Position numbers and translations under genes: made by a program. Below, one piece after another: positions 8,750 through 17,657 of a DNA stretch of 64,000 nt. Origin of the DNA: Verrucomicrobiia bacterium (lineage in GTDB: Bacteria; Verrucomicrobiota; Verrucomicrobiia; Palsa-1439); contig DATLVI010000010.1 of assembly GCA_035577545.1 (NCBI GenBank), forward strand, positions 108,784-172,783, in the 5' to 3' direction. The notes under the pieces were generated by a model. It did no database searches and was not told the DNA's origin. It was given only the letters and a program-made list of their open reading frames with translations. Each line of letters begins with the position of its first letter. Within the stretch, counting starts at the first letter, position 1.

Positions 8750-9577
8750 TTAATGCGGGAGCCAGACGGGCTTGCCCTGGAATTTGAAGCCTTTGTGCTC
8801 GAGCGCCTTGATCAGTTTGCTGAGCCAGTGCAGCAAGGTGTCGAACCGTCGCAGCAAGGCTTCCTCGGATTGGTGCGAGCTGTCCGCGCTGCTGGCCAGG
8901 AGAGATGTCGATCCGGTTTGCTGGACATGAATACCGCGCGAGCGGCGCGAGAGTTCTGTTTTCCAGCGCTCCAACGCGACCATGCGCCCTTCGAGTGTGT
9001 AATCGATCGGCTTAATTTTCTTGAGGACTTCTTTGTCAGCGGTAGTCAACTGCCCGTGCTTGACGAACGTATCGACAATCACCGGGCAGAGGCGTTCGAC
9101 GGCTTCGAGATGCTCGAAAGCGGGTGGCACTGCTGCGGCCTCGGGTTGTAGAGGGGCGGTAGAAGCCGCGGGCCCGGCCGCTGCTTTGACTGGCTCGGCA
9201 GCGGGGGTGAGGGGTTTGATAATGCGCACGCTCGCATGATGGCCACCGACATGCAACACCTTGACGGCGCCATGCTCGGCTTTCAATTCACGGTCGATTT
9301 CCTCCGGGGAGGCAACGGACAGCGTGAGTGTTTGAGCCGATGAATCGATGGTTGCGCGTAATGATTTTGCCCGGAGCAATTCCTGCATGCCCTCCAGATT
9401 GTGGGCGTTTTGGAATCCGATAAGATCCAAATGCGTCAGCGCCTCTGTCACCGCCAGGACGTCATCGCCGGGCGGAGTGAGCTGCAAGTTGAGGGTGTTG
9501 TGGATGGCCAGCGCAAGCTGGTCGAGATTGGGGTGCTTCTGTCCGCCGCCGCCAAACATTCCGCCGAATAGTGCCAT
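8750..9577 (-). CDS. Unrecognised 275-residue protein
   Basis: The start at 9577 is supported by a strong ribosome site (GGAAGGAG seven bases upstream); the open frame extends further but has no better start. The N-terminus is glycine-rich (MALFGGMFGGGGQ). Residues about 15-115 form a compact alpha/beta region, and a proline/alanine linker (about 120-150) separates it from a helical C-terminal half rich in charged residues, ending KGFKFQGKPVWLPH. There is no signal peptide or membrane segment. I do not recognise the family. It is transcribed toward the GIY-YIG relic and away from acylphosphatase. Confidence 0.7.
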   Translation of the reverse strand: MALFGGMFGGGGQKHPNLDQLALAIHNTLNLQLTPPGDDVLAVTEALTHLDLIGFQNAHNLEGMQELLRAKSLRATIDSSAQTLTLSVASPEEIDRELKAEHGAVKVLHVGGHHASVRIIKPLTPAAEPVKAAAGPAASTAPLQPEAAAVPPAFEHLEAVERLCPVIVDTFVKHGQLTTADKEVLKKIKPIDYTLEGRMVALERWKTELSRRSRGIHVQQTGSTSLLASSADSSHQSEEALLRRFDTLLHWLSKLIKALEHKGFKFQGKPVWLPH

Positions 9578-9675
9578 AGCGCTCCTTCCGGGGTGACTGG
9601 CCAACTCTACCGCGGCGGCATGGCGGGAGGCAAGCTCACAATGAAACGGTCGGTTTGTATTCCTCCCCCGTTCGC

Positions 9676-9704
9676 TTGACTGGGTTACGGTTTGTCGATA
9701 GTCT
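9676..9704 (+). promoter_or_regulatory. Likely sigma70-type promoter upstream of acylphosphatase/ABC operon
   Basis: TTGACT (9676-9681) and TAGTCT (9699-9704) are 17 bases apart, 15 bases before the acylphosphatase start. The -35 box is near consensus; the -10 box is moderate. The five genes downstream follow with overlaps or gaps of only a few bases, so this may serve the entire run to 13332. Confidence 0.5.
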
Positions 9705-9718
9705 GACGGCTTGAGTCT

Positions 9719-9994
9719 ATGCGGAAGCGTGCGACGGTCTTTTACTCGGGCAGGGTGCAGGGAGTTGGGTTTCGCTACACCGCGCGCGAAATCGCCTGTG
9801 GATATGAGCTGACGGGGTATGTCCGCAACCTGAATGACGGGCGGGTGGAGTTGGTTGCCGAAGGCACCGAGGAGGAAGTGAGGGCGTTTCTGGAGGCGGT
9901 GCAGGCCAGCCAACTCGGCAGCCACATCCGCAATGCAGACGTGAATTGGAGGGAAGCCGCGGACGAATTCCGCGGTTTCGATGTGCGATACTAA
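9719..9994 (+). CDS. acyP: Acylphosphatase
   Basis: This 91-residue protein has the usual acylphosphatase size and signature GRVQGVGFRY, which contains the phosphate-binding loop and catalytic arginine, and the asparagine motif GYVRNLNDGRVE. It hydrolyses carboxyl-phosphate bonds such as acetyl phosphate in the cytoplasm. Its stop and the next gene's start share one base (TAATG), an arrangement that points to translational coupling with the ABC transporter ATPase. A functional link to the transporter is not evident. Confidence 0.93.
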   Translation: MRKRATVFYSGRVQGVGFRYTAREIACGYELTGYVRNLNDGRVELVAEGTEEEVRAFLEAVQASQLGSHIRNADVNWREAADEFRGFDVRY

Positions 9995-10857
9995 TGGATG
10001 CGATTCGAACAGAACAACTGACCAAGAAGTACGATTTGGGTTGGCGCAAAGGCCGACTGCTGGCGCTGGATAAACTTAACCTGCGCGTGCGCGAGGGCGA
10101 AGTGTACGGCTTGCTCGGGCCCAACGGCTCGGGCAAGAGCACGACGCTGAAGTTGATCCTCGATCTGATTTCGCCGACGGATGGTAGCGCGTGGCTTTTT
10201 GACGTTCCGTGCAACAAGGTCGTGTCAAGGTTGCACGTCGGCTTTCTGCCTGAGAACCCGTACTTCTATCGGTACCTGACCGGCGCCGAGACGCTGGAGT
10301 TTTACGGGAAGCTGTGTGGCATGGGTGGCTCGCCGCTGAAGAAACGCATCGAGGAGTTGCTGGACCTGGTCGGCCTCGCGCGGGCGCGCGACCGTCGGCT
10401 TTCGGGCTACTCGAAGGGCATGTTGCAGCGCATCGGGTTGGCGCAGGCCCTCATTCATGATCCCAAGCTACTGCTGCTCGACGAGCCAACGGCAGGTGTG
10501 GATCCGATCGGTAGCAAAGACATACGCGATTTGATTTTGCGGTTGAAGGGCATGGGGAAGACAGTCTTGCTGAGTTCCCATCTATTGGCCCAGGTGCAAG
10601 ACGTGTGCGACCGGATCGGCGTGTTGAATCTCGGGCAAATGATTCTGGAGGGCGATGTCAAGTCACTCATCAGTGATCAACGGCGGTTGAGCATTACTGT
10701 GCAAGACTTGCCCGACGCCGCACGGGCGCGGGTCGAGGAGGCGGTCCGGGCTGCCGGGGCGTCGATTGTATCGGTCGAGCACCCACAGACGACGCTGGAA
10801 TCGCTGTTCCTGGATGCGCTGAAGAAAGACGAACGGGGGATGGGACATCATGACTGA
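9994..10857 (+). CDS. ABC transporter ATP-binding protein (ABC-2 type)
   Basis: The 287-residue protein has Walker A GPNGSGKST, Q-loop region, signature LSGYSKGM, Walker B LLLLDEPTAGVDP and the H-loop SSHLL. The order and the GVDP ending match CcmA/NatA-like ATPases that power ABC-2 exporters. I use the ATG at 9994; an upstream in-frame start at 9946 would run inside acylphosphatase. The gene overlaps the membrane partner by eight bases. The transported substrate is unknown. Confidence 0.92.
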   Translation: MDAIRTEQLTKKYDLGWRKGRLLALDKLNLRVREGEVYGLLGPNGSGKSTTLKLILDLISPTDGSAWLFDVPCNKVVSRLHVGFLPENPYFYRYLTGAETLEFYGKLCGMGGSPLKKRIEELLDLVGLARARDRRLSGYSKGMLQRIGLAQALIHDPKLLLLDEPTAGVDPIGSKDIRDLILRLKGMGKTVLLSSHLLAQVQDVCDRIGVLNLGQMILEGDVKSLISDQRRLSITVQDLPDAARARVEEAVRAAGASIVSVEHPQTTLESLFLDALKKDERGMGHHD

Positions 10858-11782
10858 AGCTGTTGCTACACCATCGGCAAGTCCCGCGCCGGCGGGATCC
10901 GGAGAACGGGAACACGAGAGAGTCGGCTTTTCACTGAGCCGCGTCGGTGTGATTGGGGTGAACACATTGACCGAAGCGGTCCGGCAAAAGGTGTTTATCT
11001 TTCTGTTGCTTGTCGGGTTGGTGTTCATTGGGTCGGCCATCTTCTTCTCGCAATACAGTCTTGGGGAACAAGAACAATTGAAGGTGATCAAGGACACGTG
11101 CCTGGGCGTTATTTCCGTCGTCAGTACGTTGATCGCGATTGTGGGAACGGCGCAGTTGTTGCCGAGTGAGGTGGAGAACCGCACGATCTACACCATCCTG
11201 GCGAAGCCCGTGCGGCGCTTCGAGTTTTTGCTCGGCAAGTTTTACGGCAGCGCGCTCTTGCTGGTACTGAGCATGGCAGCCATGTGCCTCATGTTCGGTG
11301 CCGTGTTATGGATCAAGGAGCAGAGTATGATCCGCGAGTTGAGCCAGACGTACCTTGGCGAGACGCACGACGCCACCGAGGAAGCGAACAAGCAAATCCA
11401 GCAGGTGAAGATCACTGTGCTTGACGTGAACCTGGTCAAGGCGGTCCTAACGGACCTGGTGAAGGCGATACTGGTGGTGTCGATTACACTTCTGGTGTCG
11501 ACATTCTCGACGTCCCTCGTCTTTAACGTCGCGGTGCCGTTTATGATTTACGTGGCGGGCATGTTGCGCGGGACGGCTGTCGAGATGTGGGGCAGTCATC
11601 GGCTGGCGATGGCGGTGTTGGCGATCGTGCCTGACTTTGGGCTGTTCAGTCTGGCGGACGACATCAACCTCGGTAATCCCGTGCCCTGGGCACACGTTGA
11701 CCAGGTCATTGTGTACGGGCTGGCGCGCGCGGCGGTGATCGTCGTCACCGCCCATTTGATCTTCAGCCGCCGGGAGATTTAG
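10850..11782 (+). CDS. ABC-2 type transporter permease
   Basis: A 310-residue membrane protein with about six predicted helices and a cytoplasmic N-terminal extension of some 45 residues. The segment LLPSEVENRTIYTILAKPVRRFEFLLGKF is the usual ABC-2 membrane domain hallmark (an E-x-x-x-G/N-T-like coupling region followed by the next helix); only short parts are cited here. It overlaps the ATPase gene by eight bases and so forms the exporter with it. A large hydrophilic loop lies around residues 165-190. Confidence 0.87.
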   Translation: MTEAVATPSASPAPAGSGEREHERVGFSLSRVGVIGVNTLTEAVRQKVFIFLLLVGLVFIGSAIFFSQYSLGEQEQLKVIKDTCLGVISVVSTLIAIVGTAQLLPSEVENRTIYTILAKPVRRFEFLLGKFYGSALLLVLSMAAMCLMFGAVLWIKEQSMIRELSQTYLGETHDATEEANKQIQQVKITVLDVNLVKAVLTDLVKAILVVSITLLVSTFSTSLVFNVAVPFMIYVAGMLRGTAVEMWGSHRLAMAVLAIVPDFGLFSLADDINLGNPVPWAHVDQVIVYGLARAAVIVVTAHLIFSRREI

Positions 11783-11785
11783 GCA

Positions 11786-12589
11786 ATGCGACTCAAGATA
11801 CTTGTCGCCATCCTCCTCATGGGGTCAGGTCTGATCTTCCTGCCGCTGGAGAATTCTGTCCGCGCGGAGCGGACGCGGCTGAAGTATGGCGGCGCGCGCG
11901 TCACGATCCAGCTCCGCGAGGCAATCGGCCAGAACCTGGCCATTGCGTTGCTGGCGGGAATGCGTGGCATTGTGGCGGACTTTTTGTGGATCAACGGTCA
12001 CGGTTACTGGGAGAAGAAGGAATGGCTCCGCCAATATAGAAATATCGAGATTGTTGCCGCGCTGCAACCGCAGGCCGTGATGTTTTGGGATCTCGGTCAA
12101 TGGCACATGGCCTGGAACATTGGTTACGGCGTGCTTTCGGACCCGAAAAACCGCACCAAGGCTGAAGGTATCAAGCGCGAGCATGAGTGGCATGAAAAGG
12201 CGCGTGAGTTTATCGCGCGCGGCATCGAAAATATCCCGAATCGCTATGACCTGTATTTCACCATGGGGTGGCTGTATTACGAGAAATTGAGCAAGGACTG
12301 CGACAAACCGCCGTGTCAGGAGGCATTCTGTAAGGCGGCCGAGTACTTCGGCACAGCAGCCAGCTTTTCGAACGCGCCCGAGTTTGTCGCGCGCTTTTAC
12401 CCGCGCGCCCTGGAGAAGTGCGGTCAAACGCAGGCCGCTTACGAAGAATGGAAGCGTCTGTGGTTTCTGGACCATACGAAAGTGGCGCAGTCCTGGAGTA
12501 TTATCGAGCGTGAGATACGGCAACTGGAAAACGAATTGCAAATTCCCGAAAATCAGCGCTTATTCCCCCCACCACTACCGCAACCATGA
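11786..12589 (+). CDS. Unrecognised membrane-anchored protein of the ABC operon
   Basis: The gene starts three bases after the permease stop. The 267-residue product has one N-terminal membrane helix (about residues 5-22) and a long hydrophilic part rich in tryptophan and tyrosine, with spaced W/Y/A positions (for example FWDLGQWHMAWNIGYGVL and YFTMGWLYYEKL) that look like degenerate TPR helices. Position suggests an accessory component of the exporter. I do not recognise a named family. Its stop overlaps the following phosphoesterase by four bases. Confidence 0.75.
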   Translation: MRLKILVAILLMGSGLIFLPLENSVRAERTRLKYGGARVTIQLREAIGQNLAIALLAGMRGIVADFLWINGHGYWEKKEWLRQYRNIEIVAALQPQAVMFWDLGQWHMAWNIGYGVLSDPKNRTKAEGIKREHEWHEKAREFIARGIENIPNRYDLYFTMGWLYYEKLSKDCDKPPCQEAFCKAAEYFGTAASFSNAPEFVARFYPRALEKCGQTQAAYEEWKRLWFLDHTKVAQSWSIIEREIRQLENELQIPENQRLFPPPLPQP

Positions 12590-13332
12590 CAACGGCCAAG
12601 ACAGACCTCCGCTATGCAATCCTGAGTGACATTCACGCCAATCTCGAAGGACTCGAAGCTGTCCTGAAGGATGCGCAGGAGCAAAAGTGCACGCATTACG
12701 TTTGCCTGGGGGACATCGTGGGCTACGGCCCCAACCCGAACGAATGCCTCAATCTTATCCGGAGCCTGGATTGCCCTGTGATCATGGGCAACCACGACGA
12801 GTACTGCGCGTCCGACCTGGATCTGACGGGGTTCAACGCCATGGCCGCCGAGGCGATTCGCTGGACACGCACGCAATTGAGCGCCGAAGACAAGAACTGG
12901 TTGCGCGATCTTAAGTACGTCCGCCATGTTGAGTCATTCACCATCGTCCACGCAACACTCGATCTACCCGAACGGTGGGCCTATGTCTTCGACAGGCTAT
13001 CGGCCCAGGCCAGCTTTAATTACCAGCACACCCCCGTCTGCTTCAACGGTCACACGCACGTGCCGGTCGCATTCGTCCGCGGGCCGACCGGTCTTCAGGG
13101 TGGGCTTTACTCCAAGATCAAAATCGAGGTGGGTCGCAAATATTTCGTCAATGTCGGTTCCATCGGCCAACCGCGCGACCGTAATCCGAAATCGGCCTAC
13201 GTTGTTTTTGACCTCATCGCGAATATCATCGAGTTGCGCCGGGTCGATTATGACATCGGGATGACGCAGAAAAAGATTCGCGCCGCTGGCCTACCGGAGT
13301 CGCTGGCGGAACGCATCGAACACGGGCGCTGA
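12586..13332 (+). CDS. Metallophosphoesterase (YfcE/calcineurin-like)
   Basis: The 248-residue protein has all the motifs of the compact metallophosphatase fold: SDIHANLEGL (D-x-H), LGDIVGYGPNP (GDxxGYG), MGNHDEY (GNHD), HATL, and NGHTHVP (GHTH), followed by NVGSIGQPRDRNP. These residues bind two metal ions. Such enzymes hydrolyse phosphodiesters or phosphomonoesters in the cytoplasm; the true substrate is not clear. It closes a tight chain that starts at acylphosphatase and overlaps its upstream neighbour by four bases. Confidence 0.92.
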   Translation: MTTAKTDLRYAILSDIHANLEGLEAVLKDAQEQKCTHYVCLGDIVGYGPNPNECLNLIRSLDCPVIMGNHDEYCASDLDLTGFNAMAAEAIRWTRTQLSAEDKNWLRDLKYVRHVESFTIVHATLDLPERWAYVFDRLSAQASFNYQHTPVCFNGHTHVPVAFVRGPTGLQGGLYSKIKIEVGRKYFVNVGSIGQPRDRNPKSAYVVFDLIANIIELRRVDYDIGMTQKKIRAAGLPESLAERIEHGR

Positions 13333-13357
13333 AAGAATTCTCACCTCATCGTGTGGC

Positions 13358-14518
13358 TCAGCGACGACTGGCTTCCAGTGAAATCGGAGGCAGGGAGTCG
13401 ATGCGATCCAGCACCATCGCGGCCGTCAACTGCTCCATGCACTTATGCCCGAACGGGCACTGACTTAGCCGGCGATAGTTGCACGGCGAACACGGCAGAT
13501 CCAGCCGCACCACCGCGCCCGGCTGTCCATAGGGCCCGATATGCACTGGGTTGGTTGGTCCAAAAATACTGACGACGGGTGTCTCCATCGCTACGGCGAG
13601 ATGCATGGAACCGGAATCATTGGTGACGGCCACCTTGGATCGCTTGATGATGGCAGCCAGTTCACCGACACTGGTTTGCCCGGACAAATCGACCGCACCC
13701 GGGCACAGGTCCGTCACGATTCGACACCGGTCTTTGTCGCGTGAAGTGCCCACCACTACAATGCCCAGCCCTCGCTGGGTCAAGAGCCGTCCGGTTTCGG
13801 CAAAGCGCTCCGGCAACCAGTGCTTGGTTTCCCACATCGTGCCTGGCGCCAGTACGGCAAACTCTTTCAAGCCATGACGGACCAGCAACTGCGCCACCCG
13901 GCCCTCCATTTCGGGCGACAAATAAATGCGCAGATCGGGTGGTTCACTGTCCAGACCGAGCATTTTCCCGACCCAGAGGTAACGGTCGATGGCATGCACG
14001 TCCAGCGTGGGAATCGGAATGCGATGGGTATACGCCAGCCAGGAACCTTCACGCGCGCCGGCCCAGCCATGCAAGGGAACGTTGTGAAGTTCATGATGGA
14101 CCGTTTCCGTGGGCAAGCGCTTGATTGGTCGATCAAATCCAATGCGCACGGGCGCCCCAGAGGCACGAACAAACGCCGCCGTCCGGAACTGGCCGTGCAT
14201 ATCGATCACCAAATCGTAGCGGGTGCGCCGCAACTGCCGGAGCAATTCAAAAGGGCCGGTGGTGGCCCGCCAGTTGCGACCGAAGGACGCGAAGCTGCGC
14301 CGGTTGAAAAGCACCACGCCAGACAGTGCGGGATGATGACGGACCAGATCGGCGTTCTCCGGCGTAATGAACCAGTCGATGCGCGCTTGCGGGTAGCGCG
14401 CGCGCAACTTTACCAGCAGCGGGATCGTATGAACGACATCACCAACCGCTGACGGTTTGACCAGCAGAATGCGTGAAAAATTCTCGGTGACCAGTGATGC
14501 AGCCTTCACTCCGAACAC
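13358..14518 (-). CDS. Heptosyltransferase-like family 9 glycosyltransferase
   Basis: A 386-residue GT-B enzyme. The N-terminus has ILLVKPSAVGDVVHTIPLL, the GT9 phosphate-binding start, and the C-terminal domain has VTNDSGSMHLAVAMETP and FGPTNPVHIGPYG, the ADP-heptose-type donor site. The late cysteines in LPCSPCNYRRLSQCPFGHKC form a pattern often seen at the end of this family. Members build the lipopolysaccharide inner core at the cytoplasmic face. It lies 13 bases after a 2OG oxygenase gene on the same strand and probably shares its transcript. Confidence 0.9.
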   Translation of the reverse strand: MFGVKAASLVTENFSRILLVKPSAVGDVVHTIPLLVKLRARYPQARIDWFITPENADLVRHHPALSGVVLFNRRSFASFGRNWRATTGPFELLRQLRRTRYDLVIDMHGQFRTAAFVRASGAPVRIGFDRPIKRLPTETVHHELHNVPLHGWAGAREGSWLAYTHRIPIPTLDVHAIDRYLWVGKMLGLDSEPPDLRIYLSPEMEGRVAQLLVRHGLKEFAVLAPGTMWETKHWLPERFAETGRLLTQRGLGIVVVGTSRDKDRCRIVTDLCPGAVDLSGQTSVGELAAIIKRSKVAVTNDSGSMHLAVAMETPVVSIFGPTNPVHIGPYGQPGAVVRLDLPCSPCNYRRLSQCPFGHKCMEQLTAAMVLDRIDSLPPISLEASRR

Positions 14519-14531
14519 GGGAACATTTCTC

Positions 14532-15149
14532 TCACGAGGCGAAAACCTTTTTCAGCGTTGCGGAAAACCGATGACGGGCCTGTTCGCGGCGGACGACGTC
14601 TTCGCTGGTGACCCAATTGAATTGAATCACGCGCCGCTCGCCGCTGAAAGGTTTGTGCCCATGCCAGGAGTTCTCGCTGCGTTTGAACGCCAGCAGCGTC
14701 CCCTCCGACGGCGGCACTTCCAGGATCACGTCGTCGAGATTGTCCGGGGACCGCAGCAACCGCAATCGACCGCCGGCGGTTTCCCAATTCGGATTCATGT
14801 AAATGAGGACCGTGATGATTTTCGTGGTCGAATCCGTATGAATCTGGCCGTCCTTCTCCGAGCAGCGCCCGCGGACGGTGGCCATCGTGGGACGGCCACT
14901 CAGGTCGAGGCCGAATTTGCGTTCAAATGCCGACCGCATTTCCGCGCTGTTCAAATCGTTCATTAGTTGGCCAAACGCCGCGCCGTATTTGACCTCGCTC
15001 AAAGGGAAACTGCCGTGTTTTTCGATGCGCGGATAATCGGCGTTCACCGCTTTGCGGGCGTCAGCCTTCACAAATTCCGGTACCACCAGAAATTCAAACG
15101 GCTCGCGGTTTAGTGGCGTACTTTCAAAGTGATCCAAGTCAATCATCAT
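14532..15149 (-). CDS. 2-oxoglutarate-Fe(II) dioxygenase family protein
   Basis: I choose ATG at 15149 because GGGAGG precedes it; the open frame extends to 15197 without a good ribosome site. The 205-residue product has the double-stranded beta-helix iron ligands H-x-D in QIHTDSTTK and a distal histidine in SWHGHKPF, with the 2OG-binding arginine in ERRVIQFNW. Family members hydroxylate small molecules or proteins. It precedes a GT9 gene, so a role in modifying surface glycans is possible but not shown. It diverges from pheS. Confidence 0.82.
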   Translation of the reverse strand: MMIDLDHFESTPLNREPFEFLVVPEFVKADARKAVNADYPRIEKHGSFPLSEVKYGAAFGQLMNDLNSAEMRSAFERKFGLDLSGRPTMATVRGRCSEKDGQIHTDSTTKIITVLIYMNPNWETAGGRLRLLRSPDNLDDVILEVPPSEGTLLAFKRSENSWHGHKPFSGERRVIQFNWVTSEDVVRREQARHRFSATLKKVFAS

Positions 15150-15273
15150 GAGGATTTTCCTCCCTCGACCCAATAAATCTACGCCAAGCTTCATCAACGG
15201 TAAAGGCTATTCTCGGTCATTCGATGTTCGGCTTGCGTGTTGCGCAAGCTTTCGTTACCGTTCCGCCGCATCC

Positions 15274-16305
15274 ATGACGGAACTCGAACAACAACTTCAG
15301 TCCGCCCGCGCCGAGGCGGAAGCCGCGGTAGCGGCGTGCACCGAACTGCCAGCACTCGACCAACTCAAGGCCAAATACCTTGGTCGCAGCGGCACTGTGT
15401 CCGCCGCGCTGGAGCAACTTGGCAAACTCCCGAAAGAGGAAAAGCCCCGCATCGGCAAACTTGCCAACGACATCAAGAACGCATTGACCGCCGCGATCAC
15501 GGCGAAACGCGAGGAATTGGAAGCGAAAGTCGCCACCTCCGGCCCGGCAATTGATACGACGTTACCGGGACGACGACACCGGCTCGGCCATTTGCATCCG
15601 CTGACACAGGTTTCCGAGCGCATTGTCGCGGTTTTTCGCCGCATGGGATTTGCCGTGGAAGACGGGCCTGAGATCGAGGACGAATGGCATTGCTTCGACG
15701 CATTGAACACACCCGCGAACCATCCCGCGCGCGACATGCAGGATACGTTCTATATCGACCCGAAGGCGATGCCGCCGGATCCGAAGCTCGGCCGCTATTT
15801 GTTGCGGACCCATACATCGCCGGTGCAAGTCCGCACGATGATGAAGCAGAAGCCGCCGATTCGCATCGTCGCCCTTGGCCGCTGCTTCCGCCGGGACGAA
15901 CTCGACGCCACGCACAGCCCGACATTCCACCAGGTCGAAGGCTTGTATGTGGATAAAAACGTCACCGTCGCGGACCTCAAGGGCACCGTTGAATTCTTCT
16001 TCCAGCAACTGCTCGACCCCGAGACGAAAGTGCGGTTTCGTCCGCATTTCTTCCCGTACACCGAGCCGAGTTTTGAAATCGACCTCAGCACGCCGTACTT
16101 CCGCTCCCGCGGCAAGGAATGGGTTGAACTCGGCGGCTGCGGGATGGTGGATCCCACTGTCTTCAAGGCCGTCGGCTACCCTGACGACGAATACACCGGC
16201 TGGGCCTTCGGCTTCGGCATCGAACGCCTCGCCCTGATCACGTGGTCCATCAACGACATCCGGCTATTCACGGAGAATGATGTGAGGTTTTTGGAGCAGT
16301 TCTGA
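15274..16305 (+). CDS. pheS: Phenylalanine-tRNA ligase alpha subunit
   Basis: The 343-residue product starts at MTELEQQL, which begins the N-terminal coiled coil; an upstream in-frame ATG at 15148 would overlap the divergent gene. Class II motif 2 is FRRDELDATHSPTFHQ and motif 3 is GWAFGFGIERLAL, and the phenylalanine-binding region FEIDLSTPYFRSRG is intact. The enzyme charges tRNA-Phe as an alpha2-beta2 tetramer. Unusually, pheT is not next: four other frames separate the two subunits by about 2.1 kb. No T-box or attenuator was recognised upstream. Confidence 0.97.
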   Translation: MTELEQQLQSARAEAEAAVAACTELPALDQLKAKYLGRSGTVSAALEQLGKLPKEEKPRIGKLANDIKNALTAAITAKREELEAKVATSGPAIDTTLPGRRHRLGHLHPLTQVSERIVAVFRRMGFAVEDGPEIEDEWHCFDALNTPANHPARDMQDTFYIDPKAMPPDPKLGRYLLRTHTSPVQVRTMMKQKPPIRIVALGRCFRRDELDATHSPTFHQVEGLYVDKNVTVADLKGTVEFFFQQLLDPETKVRFRPHFFPYTEPSFEIDLSTPYFRSRGKEWVELGGCGMVDPTVFKAVGYPDDEYTGWAFGFGIERLALITWSINDIRLFTENDVRFLEQF

Positions 16306-16311
16306 GGACGC

Positions 16312-16518
16312 ATGAATGCGTTGTTCACAACAGTCTGCCGATGCGACAGCGCCATCGAAGCGGATCTTATTGCGTCATTGCTCCGCGCAAATGGGTTTAA
16401 CCCGCAAGATTTGAGGCGTGGCACGAAAGGCAGTGTAATGGGGCGAATTGAAGTTCCGTCGGAAGAGGCGGAAGCGGCACGACGATTTCTGGCAGAAGCC
16501 GGATACAAGCCTCACTGA
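16312..16518 (+). CDS. DUF2007 small protein
   Basis: A 68-residue protein that begins six bases after pheS. The pattern of a hydrophobic strand, EADLIASLLRANGF (a helix), GRIEVPSEEAEAARRFLAEA (strand then helix) matches DUF2007, a ferredoxin-like fold seen in many bacteria with a proposed but unproven signalling role. It is probably cotranscribed with pheS. Confidence 0.8.
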   Translation: MNALFTTVCRCDSAIEADLIASLLRANGFNPQDLRRGTKGSVMGRIEVPSEEAEAARRFLAEAGYKPH

Positions 16519-16564
16519 TAGGACTGGTTGAAGCAGCACGTTCACTTCAAACGGTGCCGCGGGG

Positions 16565-16756
16565 ATGATGGCTTGTGGATTGGTTGTAGCGCTCGCCTTG
16601 ATTTGCGGTCCAATTCGCGGGATCCCATTCTTCTGGCGGCTGATTGACTGTTCGTTTGGTGTTGTCGGATTTATCCCACTCTGGTTCGCCTGGCGCGCTA
16701 CCGGGGAATTGGAGACTATTCGCAACCAAAACCGCGCCATTTCCGCTTCTGTTTGA
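16565..16756 (+). CDS. Possible small membrane protein
   Basis: A 63-codon frame with two strongly hydrophobic stretches (LVVALALICGPI and FGVVGFIPLWFAW) and a polar tail ELETIRNQNRAISA. The tail and the helix-turn-helix spacing look protein-like. A ribosome site is weak (GGGG a few bases upstream). It could be a small inner-membrane protein or a fragment. I do not recognise a family. Confidence 0.4.
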   Translation: MMACGLVVALALICGPIRGIPFFWRLIDCSFGVVGFIPLWFAWRATGELETIRNQNRAISASV

Positions 16757-16829
16757 ACACTCACCATTCCGCGCTGTCAGAAGAGGCGGTAGATACTTTG
16801 TGTTGCAAAGTATTTAGACTCGAAACGAT

Positions 16830-16892
16830 GGCAGGCTGCCCGGTGGGTGATGCACGAGGGCACTGGGAATGCGTTCCTTCTGGCAGCCTGCC
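16830..16892. repeat. Inverted repeat before the membrane paralog pair
   Basis: GGCAGGCTGCC (16830-16840) and GGCAGCCTGCC (16882-16892) are perfect 11-base inverted copies around a 41-base loop, 23 bases upstream of the first membrane protein start. It could form a leader hairpin that hides or exposes the ribosome site. No T-run follows, so it is not a simple terminator. Confidence 0.6.
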
Positions 16893-16915
16893 GAAGAAAG
16901 GATCGGAGGCGACGG

Positions 16916-17653
16916 ATGAATCAATTGTGGCGACAGGTGGACCAGTTGTTGCGGCGGCAGGAGTCGGCGCTGGCGGACGACGCACTGCGTGACGTGCGCG
17001 CGAGTTATCTGGTCGTGGGAATCGTGTTGCTCGCCGCGGTGTATGGGTTTTTCATGGGTTGGTACGCGATCTTCTCCCGCGCAGTGCCAGAGTGGCGGCA
17101 AGTGGCGGCAGACACGTGGAAAATGCCGACGTTGTTCCTCATGACGTTGGTGATTTGTTTTCCGTCACTGTACGTCTTTAGCGCGTTGCTGGGGTCTCGA
17201 TTGTCGTTTGCGCAGATGTTACGGGTGTTGCTGGCGATTGTGGCCCTCACCGTGACGGTCCTGGCGTCGTTTGGACCGATTGTTGGATTCTTCGCGCTGA
17301 GCACGGAGAACCATCCCTTCATGGTTTTGCTGAATGTCGCTTTCTGTGCCGTGGCGGGAGTGCTCGGGGTGGGCGTGTTGTGGAAGGCGCTGCGAATCCT
17401 GCTCGCGCCGAAAGTTGAAGCGGCAGGGAACGTGCCGCCCATGATCCAGCCGCCCTTGCCGAGCCAGTCGGACCGGCAGGTGAAGTCGCTGTTTCGCGTC
17501 TGGATATTGATCTACGCAGTCGTCGGAGCGCAGATGGGCTGGGTTCTGCGACCGTTCATTAGCGACCCGAAGGCGCCGTTCATGTGGTTCTGCGGCAAAG
17601 AGGGAAACTTCTTTCTTGGCGTGTGGCATGCGGTGGTAAGTGTTTTCTCGTGA
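16916..17653 (+). CDS. Polytopic membrane protein, first of a tandem paralog pair
   Basis: The start at 16916 follows GGATCGGAGG. The 245-residue protein has a short cytoplasmic N-terminus and about six membrane helices. Shared blocks with its neighbour are FLMTLVICFPSLYVFSALLG (neighbour: FLATFALCFPSFYVLNALAG) and QMGWVLRPFISDPKAPF (neighbour: QMAWVLRPFVGSPGLPF), at matching positions, so the two arose by duplication. The family appears to be an uncharacterised membrane protein; function is unknown. It lies between pheS/DUF2007 and pheT. Confidence 0.85.
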   Translation: MNQLWRQVDQLLRRQESALADDALRDVRASYLVVGIVLLAAVYGFFMGWYAIFSRAVPEWRQVAADTWKMPTLFLMTLVICFPSLYVFSALLGSRLSFAQMLRVLLAIVALTVTVLASFGPIVGFFALSTENHPFMVLLNVAFCAVAGVLGVGVLWKALRILLAPKVEAAGNVPPMIQPPLPSQSDRQVKSLFRVWILIYAVVGAQMGWVLRPFISDPKAPFMWFCGKEGNFFLGVWHAVVSVFS

Positions 17654-17657
17654 TGCC

